61,231 bases of DNA from CAZUXE01 sp964624585 (GCA_964624585.1 CAZUXE010000012.1:1-61231); one strand, 5' to 3'; shown: positions 1-9,414, counted from the stretch's first letter. Notes: generated by a model not told the origin, from the sequence alone. Translations and numbers: made by a program.

Positions 1-104
1 GCCTGTAATTTGCAGGTAGTAGGGTAGAGGCTCTTAAACTGTGAAAACTTACGAAAAGGAGTAGGCAACATCTGCAATATTCCTGCTCTAAACTCACTAT
101 TGCG
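1..104. other. Intergenic edge of window
   Basis: No gene, RNA or clear regulatory signal is visible in these bases before the degP terminator. Confidence 0.6.
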
Positions 105-138
105 AAAAAACCGGGGCTTTTGCAGCCCCGGCTCTTTG
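105..138 (-). terminator. Rho-independent terminator of the sigma/anti-sigma/degP operon
   Basis: An 8-bp GC-rich stem (CCGGGGCT at 111-118 with AGCCCCGG at 124-131) closes a 5-nt loop. On the minus strand it is followed by a run of six T (110-105). It lies 8 nt past the degP stop codon. Confidence 0.92.
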
Positions 139-146
139 TGGTCTTT

Positions 147-1571
147 CTAGGGTCGGATGGTTAGGAAGTGCGTGTGTCCTCTGCGGTTAATTTGAAAAAG
201 TACTACTTCCGACTTTTCCAAACTACCTTTCAGTCTCTTTATATCTGAGACGTTTTTAATTGGGGTTTTGTTGACTTTTATAATGATATCTCCCGGTAAT
301 ATACCCGCTTTATCGGCTAGACTGCCAGGAGACACTGCTTCAACCAGCACTCCATGGTCAACATCATAGGTTTTTTTCTGTTTATCAGTTATATCTTTTA
401 CTTTTACACCGATAGTTTTACTGGTTTGAGGTTCAGGTTCAAGAATATGTCCAGTGTTGCTTGAAAGTTCTTTAGGCGAAGGCCGTTCAGCCAATTTGAG
501 GGTTAATTTTTTGCTCTTTCCGTCGCGTAGAATTGTTATGGGAACACGAGTATTGGGCGAAGTTGTGGCGGCAAGCCAGCGCAATTGATCAACAGAGCTA
601 ATATCTTCAGAATTGAAAGAGGTTATCAAATCCCCTGATTTAATGCCAGCCTTATCAGCCGGAGTATCAGGTGTAACCTTCGTAACAAGGACACCTGGCT
701 TATCGGAATTCAAGGCTTTGAGTAAGTCAGGAGTGGTTTCTTGCAGATATATTCCAATATAGCCGCGTGAAACCTTACCGTTTTCAACAAGCTGACGCGC
801 TACCTTTTTAACTATATTGGAAGGGATGGCGAAACCGATACCTGAATTGGCAAGACCGTTAGTGCGAATGGCGGTGTTTATACCTATAACATCCCCGTCT
901 ACGTTACATAGAGGCCCACCGGAGTTGCCTGGGTTAATAGCCGCATCGGTTTGTAGAAAATTTTGATAAGATGGCCCGCCGTATATGCCTACGTTTTTGC
1001 GTCCTTTAGCGCTAATGACCCCAACGGTAACCGTATGCTCCAACCGGTAGGGATTCCCGATAGCTATAGCCCAGTCACCAACCTTAACCTTATCAGAATT
1101 ATATAATTTGACGTATGGGAATGAAGTTTTGGCATTTATCTTCAGTACGGCCAAATCGGTTTCAGGGTCTGTACCTACAACTTCAACATCATCACCAGAA
1201 TACTCAGTACCGTCTGCAAGTTCTATTTTTATTGAACTTGCGCCTTCAACAACATGGTTATTTGTAAGAATATAACCCTCTGGATCGTATATAACACCTG
1301 ATGCTGATCCTGGAACCTCTCGTGGAGCAGGGGCAGGCATATCAAAGTTCCAATACTTAAAGAACTCGCGTAACTGTTCAGGTATATTTTCTTTATCTAT
1401 CCCAGGCCCTAAGCCAAAACCAGCATCTGTCGCTATTTCTTTAGTTACAGTAATACCAACAACTGCCGGAACAACCTTATCTGCAACTTCACTGAAACCG
1501 TCGGCAGGAACATTTGCCTGCATTGTGATTGCAATAAGTGTTACAAGAGAAATTGCTGTAATTCTTTTCAT
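147..1571 (-). CDS. htrA: DegP/HtrA-type periplasmic serine protease with two PDZ domains
   Basis: Periplasmic protease/chaperone that degrades misfolded envelope proteins. The 474-residue product starts with a short signal peptide (residues 1 to about 19, ending MQA). A trypsin-like domain carries the triad His106 (in TNNHVV), Asp139 (in ETDLAVL) and Ser217 (in GNSGGPL). Two PDZ domains follow, at about 265-365 and 385-474, the normal DegP architecture and length. The start has a good ribosome site (AAAGGAGA about 6 nt upstream). It is the last gene of the sigma factor/anti-sigma/protease operon, 74 nt after the anti-sigma gene with no separate promoter seen, and ends at a strong terminator. 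The context says it is the effector of an envelope-stress response. Confidence 0.95.
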   Translation of the reverse strand: MKRITAISLVTLIAITMQANVPADGFSEVADKVVPAVVGITVTKEIATDAGFGLGPGIDKENIPEQLREFFKYWNFDMPAPAPREVPGSASGVIYDPEGYILTNNHVVEGASSIKIELADGTEYSGDDVEVVGTDPETDLAVLKINAKTSFPYVKLYNSDKVKVGDWAIAIGNPYRLEHTVTVGVISAKGRKNVGIYGGPSYQNFLQTDAAINPGNSGGPLCNVDGDVIGINTAIRTNGLANSGIGFAIPSNIVKKVARQLVENGKVSRGYIGIYLQETTPDLLKALNSDKPGVLVTKVTPDTPADKAGIKSGDLITSFNSEDISSVDQLRWLAATTSPNTRVPITILRDGKSKKLTLKLAERPSPKELSSNTGHILEPEPQTSKTIGVKVKDITDKQKKTYDVDHGVLVEAVSPGSLADKAGILPGDIIIKVNKTPIKNVSDIKRLKGSLEKSEVVLFQINRRGHTHFLTIRP

Positions 1572-1645
1572 ACTACATCTCCTTTCGTTTTTAACTAAGG
1601 TTCTCCGTTCCTCTTCTTTGTATTTTGTAAAACGATGTAATAAAG

Positions 1646-2404
1646 TTACTTATAAATTTCAGCTGAAACCACAGCTGTATTAACCGGCTTGTTATTTGAA
1701 TTATTATTGTCGTGGTATTTGGGATAAAGAGTCAAGCCGTTTTCTAAAAAAGGATACCTATTATTATCACTAACTTGATAGTATTCTCTTTTTGCCTCAT
1801 CATCCAGTGGAACCAATACATACTCCGCTTTCTGTGCATTGCTTGGTTTTTCATGTGAGGCAAGATGGTATGTTGATGATGCTGCATTATGAGTATCGGG
1901 AACTTCAAGTAAAGCCGGTGCGCTGTGAGAATTCTTTTTAAGAGATGAGCTAAGCGATTTAGCTGTAGCTAACCCTGCTGGTGGACCAAGGGGTTCAGTT
2001 TGAATCGCAATTATTGCTGAATTATTAGAATCCGCAACCATCTGGTTTGGCGATTTAAGGAATGTTGGAAGCATAAAGAACAATGCTAGAAACGTCGAAG
2101 CGGAAGCTCCAATTAGAATACCCTTCCAGAATCCGCCATGATAACCGTATTGCTTCACCTTATCTTGCTCTATACGTTCCTTGATACCTGCCAGCATCCA
2201 TTGAGGAGGCTCCGGCATTTCCAAATTCTCTGCAAGGGTTTTAATATGACTTAACTGTTGAAGTTTTGCTGAACACTCCTTGCAGGTATCAAGATGAGCT
2301 TGTACCCGTCCCTGAAGCGAAGTTTTCAAATCACCGTCAAGGTAGGCCGAAAGTGTTTCATCAGAAAGGTGTTTTGAAATTTGTTTAGACAAGTATTTAC
2401 TCAT
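1646..2404 (-). CDS. Zinc-finger anti-sigma factor, single-pass membrane protein
   Basis: Likely the inhibitor of the ECF sigma factor encoded just upstream. The N-terminal cytoplasmic part has the HxxxCxxC zinc anti-sigma motif (His37, Cys41, Cys44), a linker, one membrane segment (about 92-114) and a roughly 135-residue periplasmic tail rich in Ser, Asn and Pro with no recognised domain. Its start overlaps the end of the sigma gene by 8 nt, so translation is probably coupled. By analogy with RseA, regulated proteolysis would release the sigma factor under envelope stress; the protease that senses this is not identifiable here. The ZAS motif and context make the assignment secure, while the signal sensed is unknown. 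Confidence 0.85.
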   Translation of the reverse strand: MSKYLSKQISKHLSDETLSAYLDGDLKTSLQGRVQAHLDTCKECSAKLQQLSHIKTLAENLEMPEPPQWMLAGIKERIEQDKVKQYGYHGGFWKGILIGASASTFLALFFMLPTFLKSPNQMVADSNNSAIIAIQTEPLGPPAGLATAKSLSSSLKKNSHSAPALLEVPDTHNAASSTYHLASHEKPSNAQKAEYVLVPLDDEAKREYYQVSDNNRYPFLENGLTLYPKYHDNNNSNNKPVNTAVVSAEIYK

Positions 2405-3011
2405 AATTCCTCCGTACGTCCGCCAGCTTTTCCCTCAAGAGCTTTCGGGAACGGTGCAGAAGTGATTTTGACGATCCCGGTGTTATTTTGAGGATGTCTG
2501 CAATCTCTGCATGTCTAAAGCCTTGAACGTCGTGCAGTACGAAAACCTTGCGATAACTGGGCGGTAATTCCACAATCGCTTTCTCAAGTTCCATTTTCGT
2601 ATAATGTTCGCGTTTTGGCGCACTTAGCCAATCTTTCAACTCAACAGTAGGCAGTTTCCTGCGTCTTGAAATGTCAATGCAGTGGTTTGTGGCAATACGG
2701 TAAATCCATGTAGAAAGCTTAGATTTTCCCGCGAAGCGGTCGAGATTCTTATATACCTTCACGAATACATCCTGCGTTGCATCTTGCGCATCTGCGCGAT
2801 TTCTAAGCATTCTGTAACATATACTGTAAACCATTGCAACGTGGTCTGAATAAACCCGTTCAAGCGCTTTTTCTTTATCATTACGTACCTCTACTCTGGT
2901 AGGCGCATTCTTGCCTAACCGTTCGCTGACTAGAGTGGCGGCTACTGTTTTTTCTGCCATTCGTTGTTTTTGACGTTTCTTGCAGTCTAATGGTTGCCTT
3001 ATATCTTTCAT
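2397..3011 (-). CDS. ECF-family RNA polymerase sigma factor (RpoE-like)
   Basis: Alternative sigma factor of the extracytoplasmic-function class. Region 2 is at about 53-118 (VYSICYRMLRNRADAQD and the WIYRIATN melting/-10 segment) and region 4 at about 146-196 (LPPSYRKVFVLHDVQGF, then a helix-turn-helix). A basic N-terminal extension of about 45 residues precedes region 2; an internal Met at residue 18 is an alternative start. It heads the operon with its anti-sigma factor and a DegP protease, the classic envelope-stress arrangement. The Shine-Dalgarno sequence is weak. Target promoters are not known from this window. Confidence 0.92.
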   Translation of the reverse strand: MKDIRQPLDCKKRQKQRMAEKTVAATLVSERLGKNAPTRVEVRNDKEKALERVYSDHVAMVYSICYRMLRNRADAQDATQDVFVKVYKNLDRFAGKSKLSTWIYRIATNHCIDISRRRKLPTVELKDWLSAPKREHYTKMELEKAIVELPPSYRKVFVLHDVQGFRHAEIADILKITPGSSKSLLHRSRKLLREKLADVRRNYE

Positions 3012-3058
3012 AAACTACCTAATTATCGTATAATTCACTTCCCTGAATATAATTAATC

Positions 3059-3086
3059 ACTATAGTCTAAAATTACACTTTCGCAA
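3059..3086 (-). promoter_or_regulatory. Promoter of the sigma/anti-sigma/degP operon
   Basis: On the minus strand TTGCGA (3086-3081) and TATAGT (3064-3059) are separated by 16 nt, about 45 nt upstream of the sigma-factor start. It looks like a housekeeping promoter. An autoregulatory ECF promoter could also be present, but its consensus here is unknown. Confidence 0.5.
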
Positions 3087-3119
3087 GCCCTTTTCTTCTT
3101 CCTACTTTGCAATAGTACG

Positions 3120-3219
3120 NNNNNNNNNNNNNNNNNNNNNNNNNNNNNNNNNNNNNNNNNNNNNNNNNNNNNNNNNNNNNNNNNNNNNNNNNNNNNNNNN
3201 NNNNNNNNNNNNNNNNNNN
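3120..3219. other. Assembly gap (100 N)
   Basis: Exactly 100 N, the conventional size for a gap of unknown length. Sequence on the right (3220-3330) carries two GTGTTACAG words, similar to repeats elsewhere in the window, so the gap may sit in repeated intergenic DNA. Confidence 0.98.
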
Positions 3220-3532
3220 GTAGTCAATAGTACAGCAGTATATATAGTGTTACAGTTATCCAAAATCCGGCACGCTCCATACTATCAGGGATTGTAAATA
3301 ATGCAGCAACATGGTGTTACAGTTAGCCTTCTCTCCTAGCTAATCATCTATCTAAAAGTTAGAGGTTACCCAAATCTTTGATTTATGTAGCTTGCGGTCT
3401 TTGAAAACTTTGCGCTATTGTTACCTAACATAGGGTTTTACTCCATTTCGTTGTACCTGGCGTGTTCTGAAGACTTCATTTCCATTATCCACTTAAAATT
3501 AGTAATAGGCAAGGCTCCACTCGCAGGATGGC
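3220..3532. other. Intergenic region before nadE
   Basis: No convincing gene. It contains two copies of the word GTGTTACAG (near 3247 and 3313). Small open frames here are antisense shadows of nadE. Confidence 0.5.
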
Positions 3533-3560
3533 TTGACATATCCCTGCATCTTTCTATACT
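3533..3560 (+). promoter_or_regulatory. nadE promoter, predicted leaderless
   Basis: TTGACA (3533-3538), a 16-nt spacer, then TATACT (3555-3560). Only 6 nt separate the -10 box from the GTG start at 3567, so the expected transcription start coincides with the start codon. No Shine-Dalgarno sequence is present. Confidence 0.85.
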
Positions 3561-3566
3561 GCCATC

Positions 3567-5237
3567 GTGAATACATGTCCTAAAACGGCTATATGCCAAA
3601 TTAATCCTGTTGTAGGCGATTTGCGGGCTAACAGTCAAAAAATCATCCGCTGGATAGGCGAAGCTTATAAACATGACGTTGAGTTAATTGTTTTTCCCGA
3701 ACTTTGTCTTACCGGATATCCGCCTAGAGATTTGCTTTTGAAGACCAATTTTCTTGAAGAGCAGAGGCGGCGACTTGATGAAATTGCAGCCGTTGTGGGT
3801 AACAGCCCTGTGATTGTTGGTTGTGTGGATTTTGCTGCACGTACGGAAACCCAAGGATATAATCTTTATGACCTTTCCGCCCGCGCATCTGTAAAACGAC
3901 AACTGTGGAATTCGGCGGCAGTTTTGAGGAATGGGAAAGTTGAGCGCTATATTCATAAAACCTATCTTCCCGACTATGACGTATTTGATGAGAAACGCTA
4001 TTTTGACTCGGCTTCTCTTGGTCAGGATGCTATAGTTAAACTGGAGAACGGAACGAAGTTAGGAATTAGCATATGTGAAGATATCTGGGTGGAACATGGG
4101 CCATCTGAGAATATGAAGGCCAAGGGCGCTAATCTAATTCTCAATATCTCAGCTTCTCCTTTCTATGCTCGTAAGTTTAAGTCACGACTTGATTTATTGG
4201 CACAGAGAGCAAAAGAAGCCGCTCTTCCTTTAATTTATGTCAACTCCGCAGGCGCTCAGGATGATTTGCTCTTCGACGGTCGTTCGCTTGTAATGGCTGA
4301 AGATGGAAAATTGCTCGCTTTGGCAAAGGGGTTTGAAGAAGACTTATTTATCTATTCCACTCAAAATACGGGAATTAAACCTGAAACGGATGAAACCGGC
4401 GAAATTTGGCTGGCCTTGAAAATGGGCATTCGTGATTACATTCATAAAAACGGGTTCAAAAAGGTTGCCCTGGGGGTTTCAGGAGGCATTGACTCCGCTC
4501 TTGTGGCTGCATTAGCCGCTGACGCCCTGGGGGCCGAAAACGTTTTGGGTTTGGTTATGCCTTCCCAATATTCATCACGACTGGCGCTTAAGGACGCCTT
4601 GCTTCTAACTAACAATTTACGTATCAAAACCGAACCTATTCCAATAGATGACTTGTTTCTTGCCTATCTTGATACTTTAAGCGATTATTTTGCCGGAACC
4701 TCGCATGGAATAGCAGAACAAAACATTCAGGCAAGAATAAGGGGGAATTTACTTATGGCCTTTGCCAATAAATTTGGCTACATAACGCTTGCCACGGGCA
4801 ATAAATCGGAACTTGCTGTGGGATACGCTACCCTTTATGGTGATATGGCCGGAGGTCTGGCGCCTATTGGCGATGTGCCTAAAACCATGGTTTATGAATT
4901 AGCTAACTGGTTCAACAATCGGGAAGGCACCGACCAGATACCTTCAGGTATACTTGAACGTCCGCCTTCAGCTGAGTTAGCTCCTAATCAACGCGATAGG
5001 GATGACTTGCCGCCGTATGAAGTGTTAGACAAGATACTCGAACTCTATGTTGAACAAGACCTTTCATCTGCTGAAATTATAGCGCAAGGTATGGATGAGG
5101 AAGTGGTTCACGACATAATTAATCGGATTGACCGCAATGAACATAAACGTCGACAGGCAGCGTTAATTCTCAAAATTACTCCCCGCGCTTTTGGTATTGG
5201 CCGAAGAATGCCGATAACGAACCATTACAAAGCTTAA
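3567..5237 (+). CDS. nadE: Glutamine-dependent NAD+ synthetase
   Basis: Cytoplasmic enzyme for the last step of NAD biosynthesis: deamido-NAD + ATP + glutamine to NAD. The N-terminal nitrilase-type amidase domain has the Glu45-Lys131-Cys170 triad (FPELCLTG, HKTYLPDYDVF, ISICEDIW), which releases ammonia from glutamine. The C-terminal synthetase domain has the PP-loop SGGIDS near residue 305. At 556 residues it is normal for the two-domain form. The start codon is GTG; the promoter -10 box ends 6 nt before it and there is no Shine-Dalgarno site, so a leaderless mRNA is likely. It is followed by a 380-nt spacer and smpB, probably a separate unit. Confidence 0.96.
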   Translation: MNTCPKTAICQINPVVGDLRANSQKIIRWIGEAYKHDVELIVFPELCLTGYPPRDLLLKTNFLEEQRRRLDEIAAVVGNSPVIVGCVDFAARTETQGYNLYDLSARASVKRQLWNSAAVLRNGKVERYIHKTYLPDYDVFDEKRYFDSASLGQDAIVKLENGTKLGISICEDIWVEHGPSENMKAKGANLILNISASPFYARKFKSRLDLLAQRAKEAALPLIYVNSAGAQDDLLFDGRSLVMAEDGKLLALAKGFEEDLFIYSTQNTGIKPETDETGEIWLALKMGIRDYIHKNGFKKVALGVSGGIDSALVAALAADALGAENVLGLVMPSQYSSRLALKDALLLTNNLRIKTEPIPIDDLFLAYLDTLSDYFAGTSHGIAEQNIQARIRGNLLMAFANKFGYITLATGNKSELAVGYATLYGDMAGGLAPIGDVPKTMVYELANWFNNREGTDQIPSGILERPPSAELAPNQRDRDDLPPYEVLDKILELYVEQDLSSAEIIAQGMDEEVVHDIINRIDRNEHKRRQAALILKITPRAFGIGRRMPITNHYKA

Positions 5238-5585
5238 ACAAAACCTAGGCTGCGGGTTCTTTGCCAAGCATAAGCGGAACATTCTGTTATTGTGGAGTAT
5301 GGAAGGTCTTATTACTGACGCGACTAATCACAAAGTGCTCAAGCCTAATTCTCTCTCTCTTCAGCGTTCCCTTCGTTTACCCTAGCGGTCATGTTGGTCG
5401 TAATGACGAGCTTCCTTCTTTGTGCGCTTTGTAGTTTGTTCTATAGTAGTGTTAGATGGAATTTTTAAGAATACTCTATGAAGAGATAAGTTTGCCTACC
5501 TTTTGACTATTTTTTGACCACCTTTTGATCAAGTTTTTATAGTTTTACTTACTCAGTGTTTTAAGATAAAGTTTCTATAGAATGG
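5238..5585. other. Intergenic spacer nadE-smpB
   Basis: About 350 nt with no supported gene or clear terminator. It ends at the smpB promoter. Confidence 0.5.
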
Positions 5586-5614
5586 TTGACATAAGCCCTA
5601 TTCCCGCATACACT
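5586..5614 (+). promoter_or_regulatory. smpB promoter, predicted leaderless
   Basis: TTGACA (5586-5591), 17-nt spacer, TACACT (5609-5614), then 5 nt to the ATG at 5620. No room for a ribosome site. Confidence 0.8.
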
Positions 5615-5619
5615 TTTAT

Positions 5620-6060
5620 ATGAATATCATTGCCGAAAATCGCAAGGCGCGTCACGAATATCACATAGAAGATACTATAGAAACAGGAATCGTGCTGGTT
5701 GGTTCAGAGGTTAAATCGCTGCGTGACCATCAGGCTTCAGTTGTTGAAGCTTACTGTATGATACAGAATGGCGAAGCTTACGTAGTGGGAATGCACATTG
5801 CGCCTTATAAGCAGGCATCGCTTGATATTCCGGATCCAATTCGCAGACGAAAACTTCTTATGCACCGTCACGAATTAAGGAAGCTCTACGGAAAAACCCA
5901 GCGGAAAGGCTATACTCTGGTGCCTTTGAAGCTTTATTTTAACGACCGGGGTATTGCCAAGCTTCTGGTTGGCATATGTCGAGGAAAGAAAACCGTCGAT
6001 AAGCGCGAAACCTTAAAAAAACGCGCTATGGACAGGGAACAGAGACGAATGGGAGTATGA
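5620..6060 (+). CDS. smpB: SsrA-binding protein SmpB
   Basis: RNA-binding partner of tmRNA in trans-translation, which rescues stalled ribosomes. The 146-residue protein matches the family along its length: N-terminal oligonucleotide-binding barrel (ARHEYHIEDTIETGIVL, GSEVKSLR), a central RRRKLLMHRHEL segment, and the basic C-terminal tail (KKTVDKRETLKKR) that becomes helical in the ribosome channel. It is preceded by a promoter directly abutting the ATG. Four nucleotides separate its stop from the next gene (amidase), so the two are likely cotranscribed. The tmRNA gene itself is not seen in the window. Confidence 0.97.
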   Translation: MNIIAENRKARHEYHIEDTIETGIVLVGSEVKSLRDHQASVVEAYCMIQNGEAYVVGMHIAPYKQASLDIPDPIRRRKLLMHRHELRKLYGKTQRKGYTLVPLKLYFNDRGIAKLLVGICRGKKTVDKRETLKKRAMDREQRRMGV

Positions 6061-6064
6061 TATT

Positions 6065-7474
6065 ATGAACATTTTTTCAAAGATACTTATCGATATCCGA
6101 CCAATAAGAATCCTACTTCTAGGCTTAGCTGTTGTTTTTTCCCTTAATGCAGGGACGGTAACCTTTGCTTCAAAGACGTTTAATACCGTGATTTATGGCG
6201 GAGAGCAAGCCGTAACCCTTGCAGAATTTGCTTCTAAGACAAACTCAAAATTTACATGGGTTGCTGAAAAAAAGAAGGCTGTCTTAAAGTACAATGGTCA
6301 CGATTATGTGTTTACAGCAATGAACCGTACCGTAATTGTAGATAAGACGGCAGTTCACATACCTAAACTAATAGGCTGGGATGGAGTCAATCTGTTCATA
6401 CCTGTATCTATGCTAAAGTCTATTTTCAATCTTAAGCCTTCACAACTTAAGCCGACGGATGGTGTGAAAATTGAAAAAATTATCCTTTCAGGTTCTGATC
6501 CAACAACTATTAAGATTCTTGCCTCAGGCCCTGTATCGTGCGATGTAATTGAGAATTCGGCATCAAGTGTAACGCTTAAGCTGCCGGTAGGTTCTATTCC
6601 TAAAAGCATAGTCGCTTCAGGACTGATTAAAGAAGCGTCCTTAAGAAATAACAACAACCACACTACAATTACCTTGAAGATGACTAAGGATGTAGTTGTT
6701 ACTCCAAAAGGCATAACTAATGGAATAAAGGTTACCTTTGTATCTAAAGCAAAAACAACAACGACACCGGCTGTTCAGGTGGCTGCAAGTGTTGCGAAAA
6801 AGAAGTTGGTTATTGTGATAGACCCTGGTCATGGCGGCAAAGACCCGGGCGCTTTGGGTAGAAAGGGTACCAAGGAAGCGGCTATGGCGCTTGATGTTGC
6901 CAAACGTCTGCAAGCTTTACTAAAAGCGCAAGGACATAAAGTTTATATGACACGGACTTCCGATAAATATGTTTCCCTTAAATCGCGTACCAAGTTTGCC
7001 AATTCAAAAAAGGCTGATTTGTTTATTAGCATACATTTTAACGCCAATAACTCAAACGCGCCTTCCGGAATTGAAACTTACTTTTTGGGAATGCACCGGC
7101 TGACTTATGCAAAAAACGTAGCACTACGTGAGAATGCGTCGCTTAAATACGATATAGGTGAGAACGCCTATGACCCAAATGCAACTTTGAACGATATTAT
7201 TGCAACCTTGTTGACAAACCGTTTTCAAAAAGAATCAGAAGAGCTTGCCGCCTATATTCAACAGAAATCAGCAGCGCAGACAAAATTTAAGGACAGGGGA
7301 CTAAATCAGGCAGGGTTCTATGTTCTCAAAGGCTGTTCAATGCCCGCGGTTCTTGTGGAATGCGGATTTTTAACAAATCCGACAGAGGAGAAAAAAATCC
7401 GTCAACCTGCATATCGTCAGAAAATCGCATCAGGGGTTGCTCTGGGCGTTCAAAAGTATGTCAATAGCCTGTGA
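6065..7474 (+). CDS. N-acetylmuramoyl-L-alanine amidase (AMIN + Amidase_3)
   Basis: Periplasmic zinc amidase that cleaves the bond between muramic acid and the stem peptide, usually in daughter-cell separation. The N-terminus has a signal peptide (hydrophobic core about 17-35). An AMIN-like region (about 110-230) would target it to peptidoglycan or the septum. The C-terminal Amidase_3 domain (about 245-467) has zinc ligands His256 (DPGHGG), Glu271 and His324 (SIHFNA), and catalytic Glu432 (ECGFLTNP). Length (469) suits an AmiC-type enzyme. GGGAG about 11 nt before the ATG serves as ribosome site. It lies directly behind smpB, with murI downstream, a cell-wall cluster. Confidence 0.93.
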   Translation: MNIFSKILIDIRPIRILLLGLAVVFSLNAGTVTFASKTFNTVIYGGEQAVTLAEFASKTNSKFTWVAEKKKAVLKYNGHDYVFTAMNRTVIVDKTAVHIPKLIGWDGVNLFIPVSMLKSIFNLKPSQLKPTDGVKIEKIILSGSDPTTIKILASGPVSCDVIENSASSVTLKLPVGSIPKSIVASGLIKEASLRNNNNHTTITLKMTKDVVVTPKGITNGIKVTFVSKAKTTTTPAVQVAASVAKKKLVIVIDPGHGGKDPGALGRKGTKEAAMALDVAKRLQALLKAQGHKVYMTRTSDKYVSLKSRTKFANSKKADLFISIHFNANNSNAPSGIETYFLGMHRLTYAKNVALRENASLKYDIGENAYDPNATLNDIIATLLTNRFQKESEELAAYIQQKSAAQTKFKDRGLNQAGFYVLKGCSMPAVLVECGFLTNPTEEKKIRQPAYRQKIASGVALGVQKYVNSL

Positions 7475-7557
7475 TTGAGATTGGTATCGTTTTTGCCGTA
7501 TTTCACTATTAAATGAAAGATGTCAGGGAATAAAGAAAGAGAGGACATCAGAAAAGT

Positions 7558-8379
7558 ATGTATAAGTTAAGTTCCGATCAGCCTATAGGGGTTTTTGACT
7601 CTGGAATAGGTGGTCTTACAGTTGTGCGCTCTATACGAGAATTTCTTCCCGCAGAAGATATTGTCTATTTGGGCGATGAGGCGCGTTATCCCTACGGCAG
7701 CAAATCCGCAGAAACCATTCGTCGCTTTGCCCGTGAGGATACTGATTTCCTGTTGGAGCGTCGTGTAAAAATGGTTATAGTGGCCTGCCATTCAGCTACA
7801 TCGGCTGCTTTGCCTTTTCTTAAAAAAGATTATAAGTTACCGATTATCGGAGTGATAGAGCCTGGAGCCAGAACAGCGGTTAAAACTACCCGAAATAAAC
7901 GAATCGGCGTAATTGGAACAAACGCCACTATTTCTGCCGGAGAGTACGAACGCGCCATTCTTGCAGCTGATTCCTCGGTACGTGTAATAGCCAAGTCTGC
8001 GCCCCTATTTGTGCCTCTGGTTGAAGAAGGCTGGACAGATAAAGCCGTTACCCGTCAGATTATTGCTGAATACCTGAATTCTCTCAAAGAAGACAATATT
8101 GATACCCTTCTTCTTGGTTGTACGCATTACCCGCTTCTAAAACCGGCCATGGATAATTTCTTTAATCATAGGGTAAATCTCGTGGATTCAGGCGACGAAA
8201 CCGCAAGGGCCGCACGCGATATACTTTCCAAAATGGGGCTTTTACGTTCTTCATCCCATCGTGGTTTAACCCGATTTTACCTTACCGATCTTTCGCCAAA
8301 TTTCCGTATAGTAGGTGAGCGTTTCCTTGGTTCGGAAATAGCTGACGTAACCCGCGTAAGCGTGAAGCAAGAGAGCTGA
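7558..8379 (+). CDS. murI: Glutamate racemase
   Basis: Converts L- to D-glutamate for the peptidoglycan stem peptide. The 273-residue protein has the family motifs: GVFDSGIGGLTV with Asp14, the first catalytic cysteine Cys77 in ACHSATSA (usually ACNTAS, so Asn-Thr is replaced by His-Ser), and the second cysteine Cys188 with His190 in LGCTHYP. An AGAGAGG lies about 14 nt before the ATG, rather far for a ribosome site. It is 83 nt after the amidase and may share its transcript. Confidence 0.95.
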   Translation: MYKLSSDQPIGVFDSGIGGLTVVRSIREFLPAEDIVYLGDEARYPYGSKSAETIRRFAREDTDFLLERRVKMVIVACHSATSAALPFLKKDYKLPIIGVIEPGARTAVKTTRNKRIGVIGTNATISAGEYERAILAADSSVRVIAKSAPLFVPLVEEGWTDKAVTRQIIAEYLNSLKEDNIDTLLLGCTHYPLLKPAMDNFFNHRVNLVDSGDETARAARDILSKMGLLRSSSHRGLTRFYLTDLSPNFRIVGERFLGSEIADVTRVSVKQES

Positions 8380-8464
8380 AAGAGAATATTGCAAATGTTT
8401 GATAAGTTGTTAACTCTAGCAAATTGCAAAAGGTCTATTGCCTTATATGTAGAAAGAATCCCCT

Positions 8465-9181
8465 ATGAGAATTGATGGACGTAAGGCGGAAGATTTAAGG
8501 TCGCTTTCTTTTGAGTTGGATTACCTTAAATTTGCTCAAGGGTCATGTCTTGCTCAGGCTGGCGATACTCGTGTGCTTGCCGCGGCATCGTTTCAACCTG
8601 GGGTTCCTTCCTGGTTGGAAGGCAAGGAACAAGGCTGGATTACTGCTGAGTATGCTATGCTTCCGGCCTCTACACCCGGACGTAATCCACGTGAGTCGCG
8701 TAAAGGTAAACCTTCATCCAGAAGCCTCGAAATATCAAGGCTCATTGGCCGTTCGTTGCGCATGGGTTTCGATCTTAGGAAATTAGGTGAGAACACCTTT
8801 ATAGTTGACTGTGACGTTCTGCAAGCCGACGGCGGCACTCGAACACTTTCAATATGCGCTGGATTTTGCGCACTTTATTCGGCCTGCATTAAGCTTCAGT
8901 CCAAAGGTTTTATTCCCAGCCTTCCCCTACGCCAATTCATTGGCGCAATAAGTGTTGGCCTTGTCAATGGCGAAGTATATGCAGATCTCTGTTACGAAGA
9001 GGATTCTAAAGCTGAACTTGACGCCAATATTGTAGCTACAGATAACGGAAAACTTATTGAATTTCAAATGACTGCTGAACGAGAACCGGTATCAGATGAA
9101 CAATTCAGCAAACTGCTTTCTCTTGGAAAAGAAAAGATTGCCGAAGTAATTACTACTATGAAGCGTACCCTACGCCTGTAA
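8465..9181 (+). CDS. rph: Ribonuclease PH
   Basis: Phosphorolytic 3'-5' exoribonuclease that trims tRNA 3' ends. It is a single RNase PH domain of 238 residues (family about 240-255). Family features include MRIDGRKAEDLR at the start, the RSLEISRLIGRSLR helix, VDCDVLQADGGTRTL, and the acidic metal/phosphate segment DLCYEEDSKAELDANIVAT. No strong Shine-Dalgarno site precedes the ATG; a possible TTGCAA/TATGTA promoter (8424-8451) would give a leader of only a few nucleotides. It converges on spoIID across a 230-nt spacer. Confidence 0.95.
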   Translation: MRIDGRKAEDLRSLSFELDYLKFAQGSCLAQAGDTRVLAAASFQPGVPSWLEGKEQGWITAEYAMLPASTPGRNPRESRKGKPSSRSLEISRLIGRSLRMGFDLRKLGENTFIVDCDVLQADGGTRTLSICAGFCALYSACIKLQSKGFIPSLPLRQFIGAISVGLVNGEVYADLCYEEDSKAELDANIVATDNGKLIEFQMTAEREPVSDEQFSKLLSLGKEKIAEVITTMKRTLRL

Positions 9182-9414
9182 GCTTAAAAAACTCTGCATC
9201 TATCTGCTTAAAGTTTCTCCAAGTTTCTGACTTTGGGTTGTTATTAGCGTAATACCTGTATCTAAACAAAGGTTTGAGCTTAAGAGAGTACTTCGTTTCT
9301 GTAGGTTCTATACCTTATTATAAAAAGTATCCGTACTCAAAAGTTTCACTGCAGGAGAAGGTTAATGCCTTACCTATGTGCCTAACTTTACCAAGCGAAG
9401 CTTTGTCTAGGTAG

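Noticed and set aside
3220..3332. CRISPR-like array at the first gap because of repeated GTGTTACAG words
   Set aside because: Words are only 9 nt, two visible copies, no regular spacing and no cas genes.
8511..8786. 91-residue plus-strand frame inside rph
   Set aside because: Alternative frame of a well-conserved RNase PH gene.
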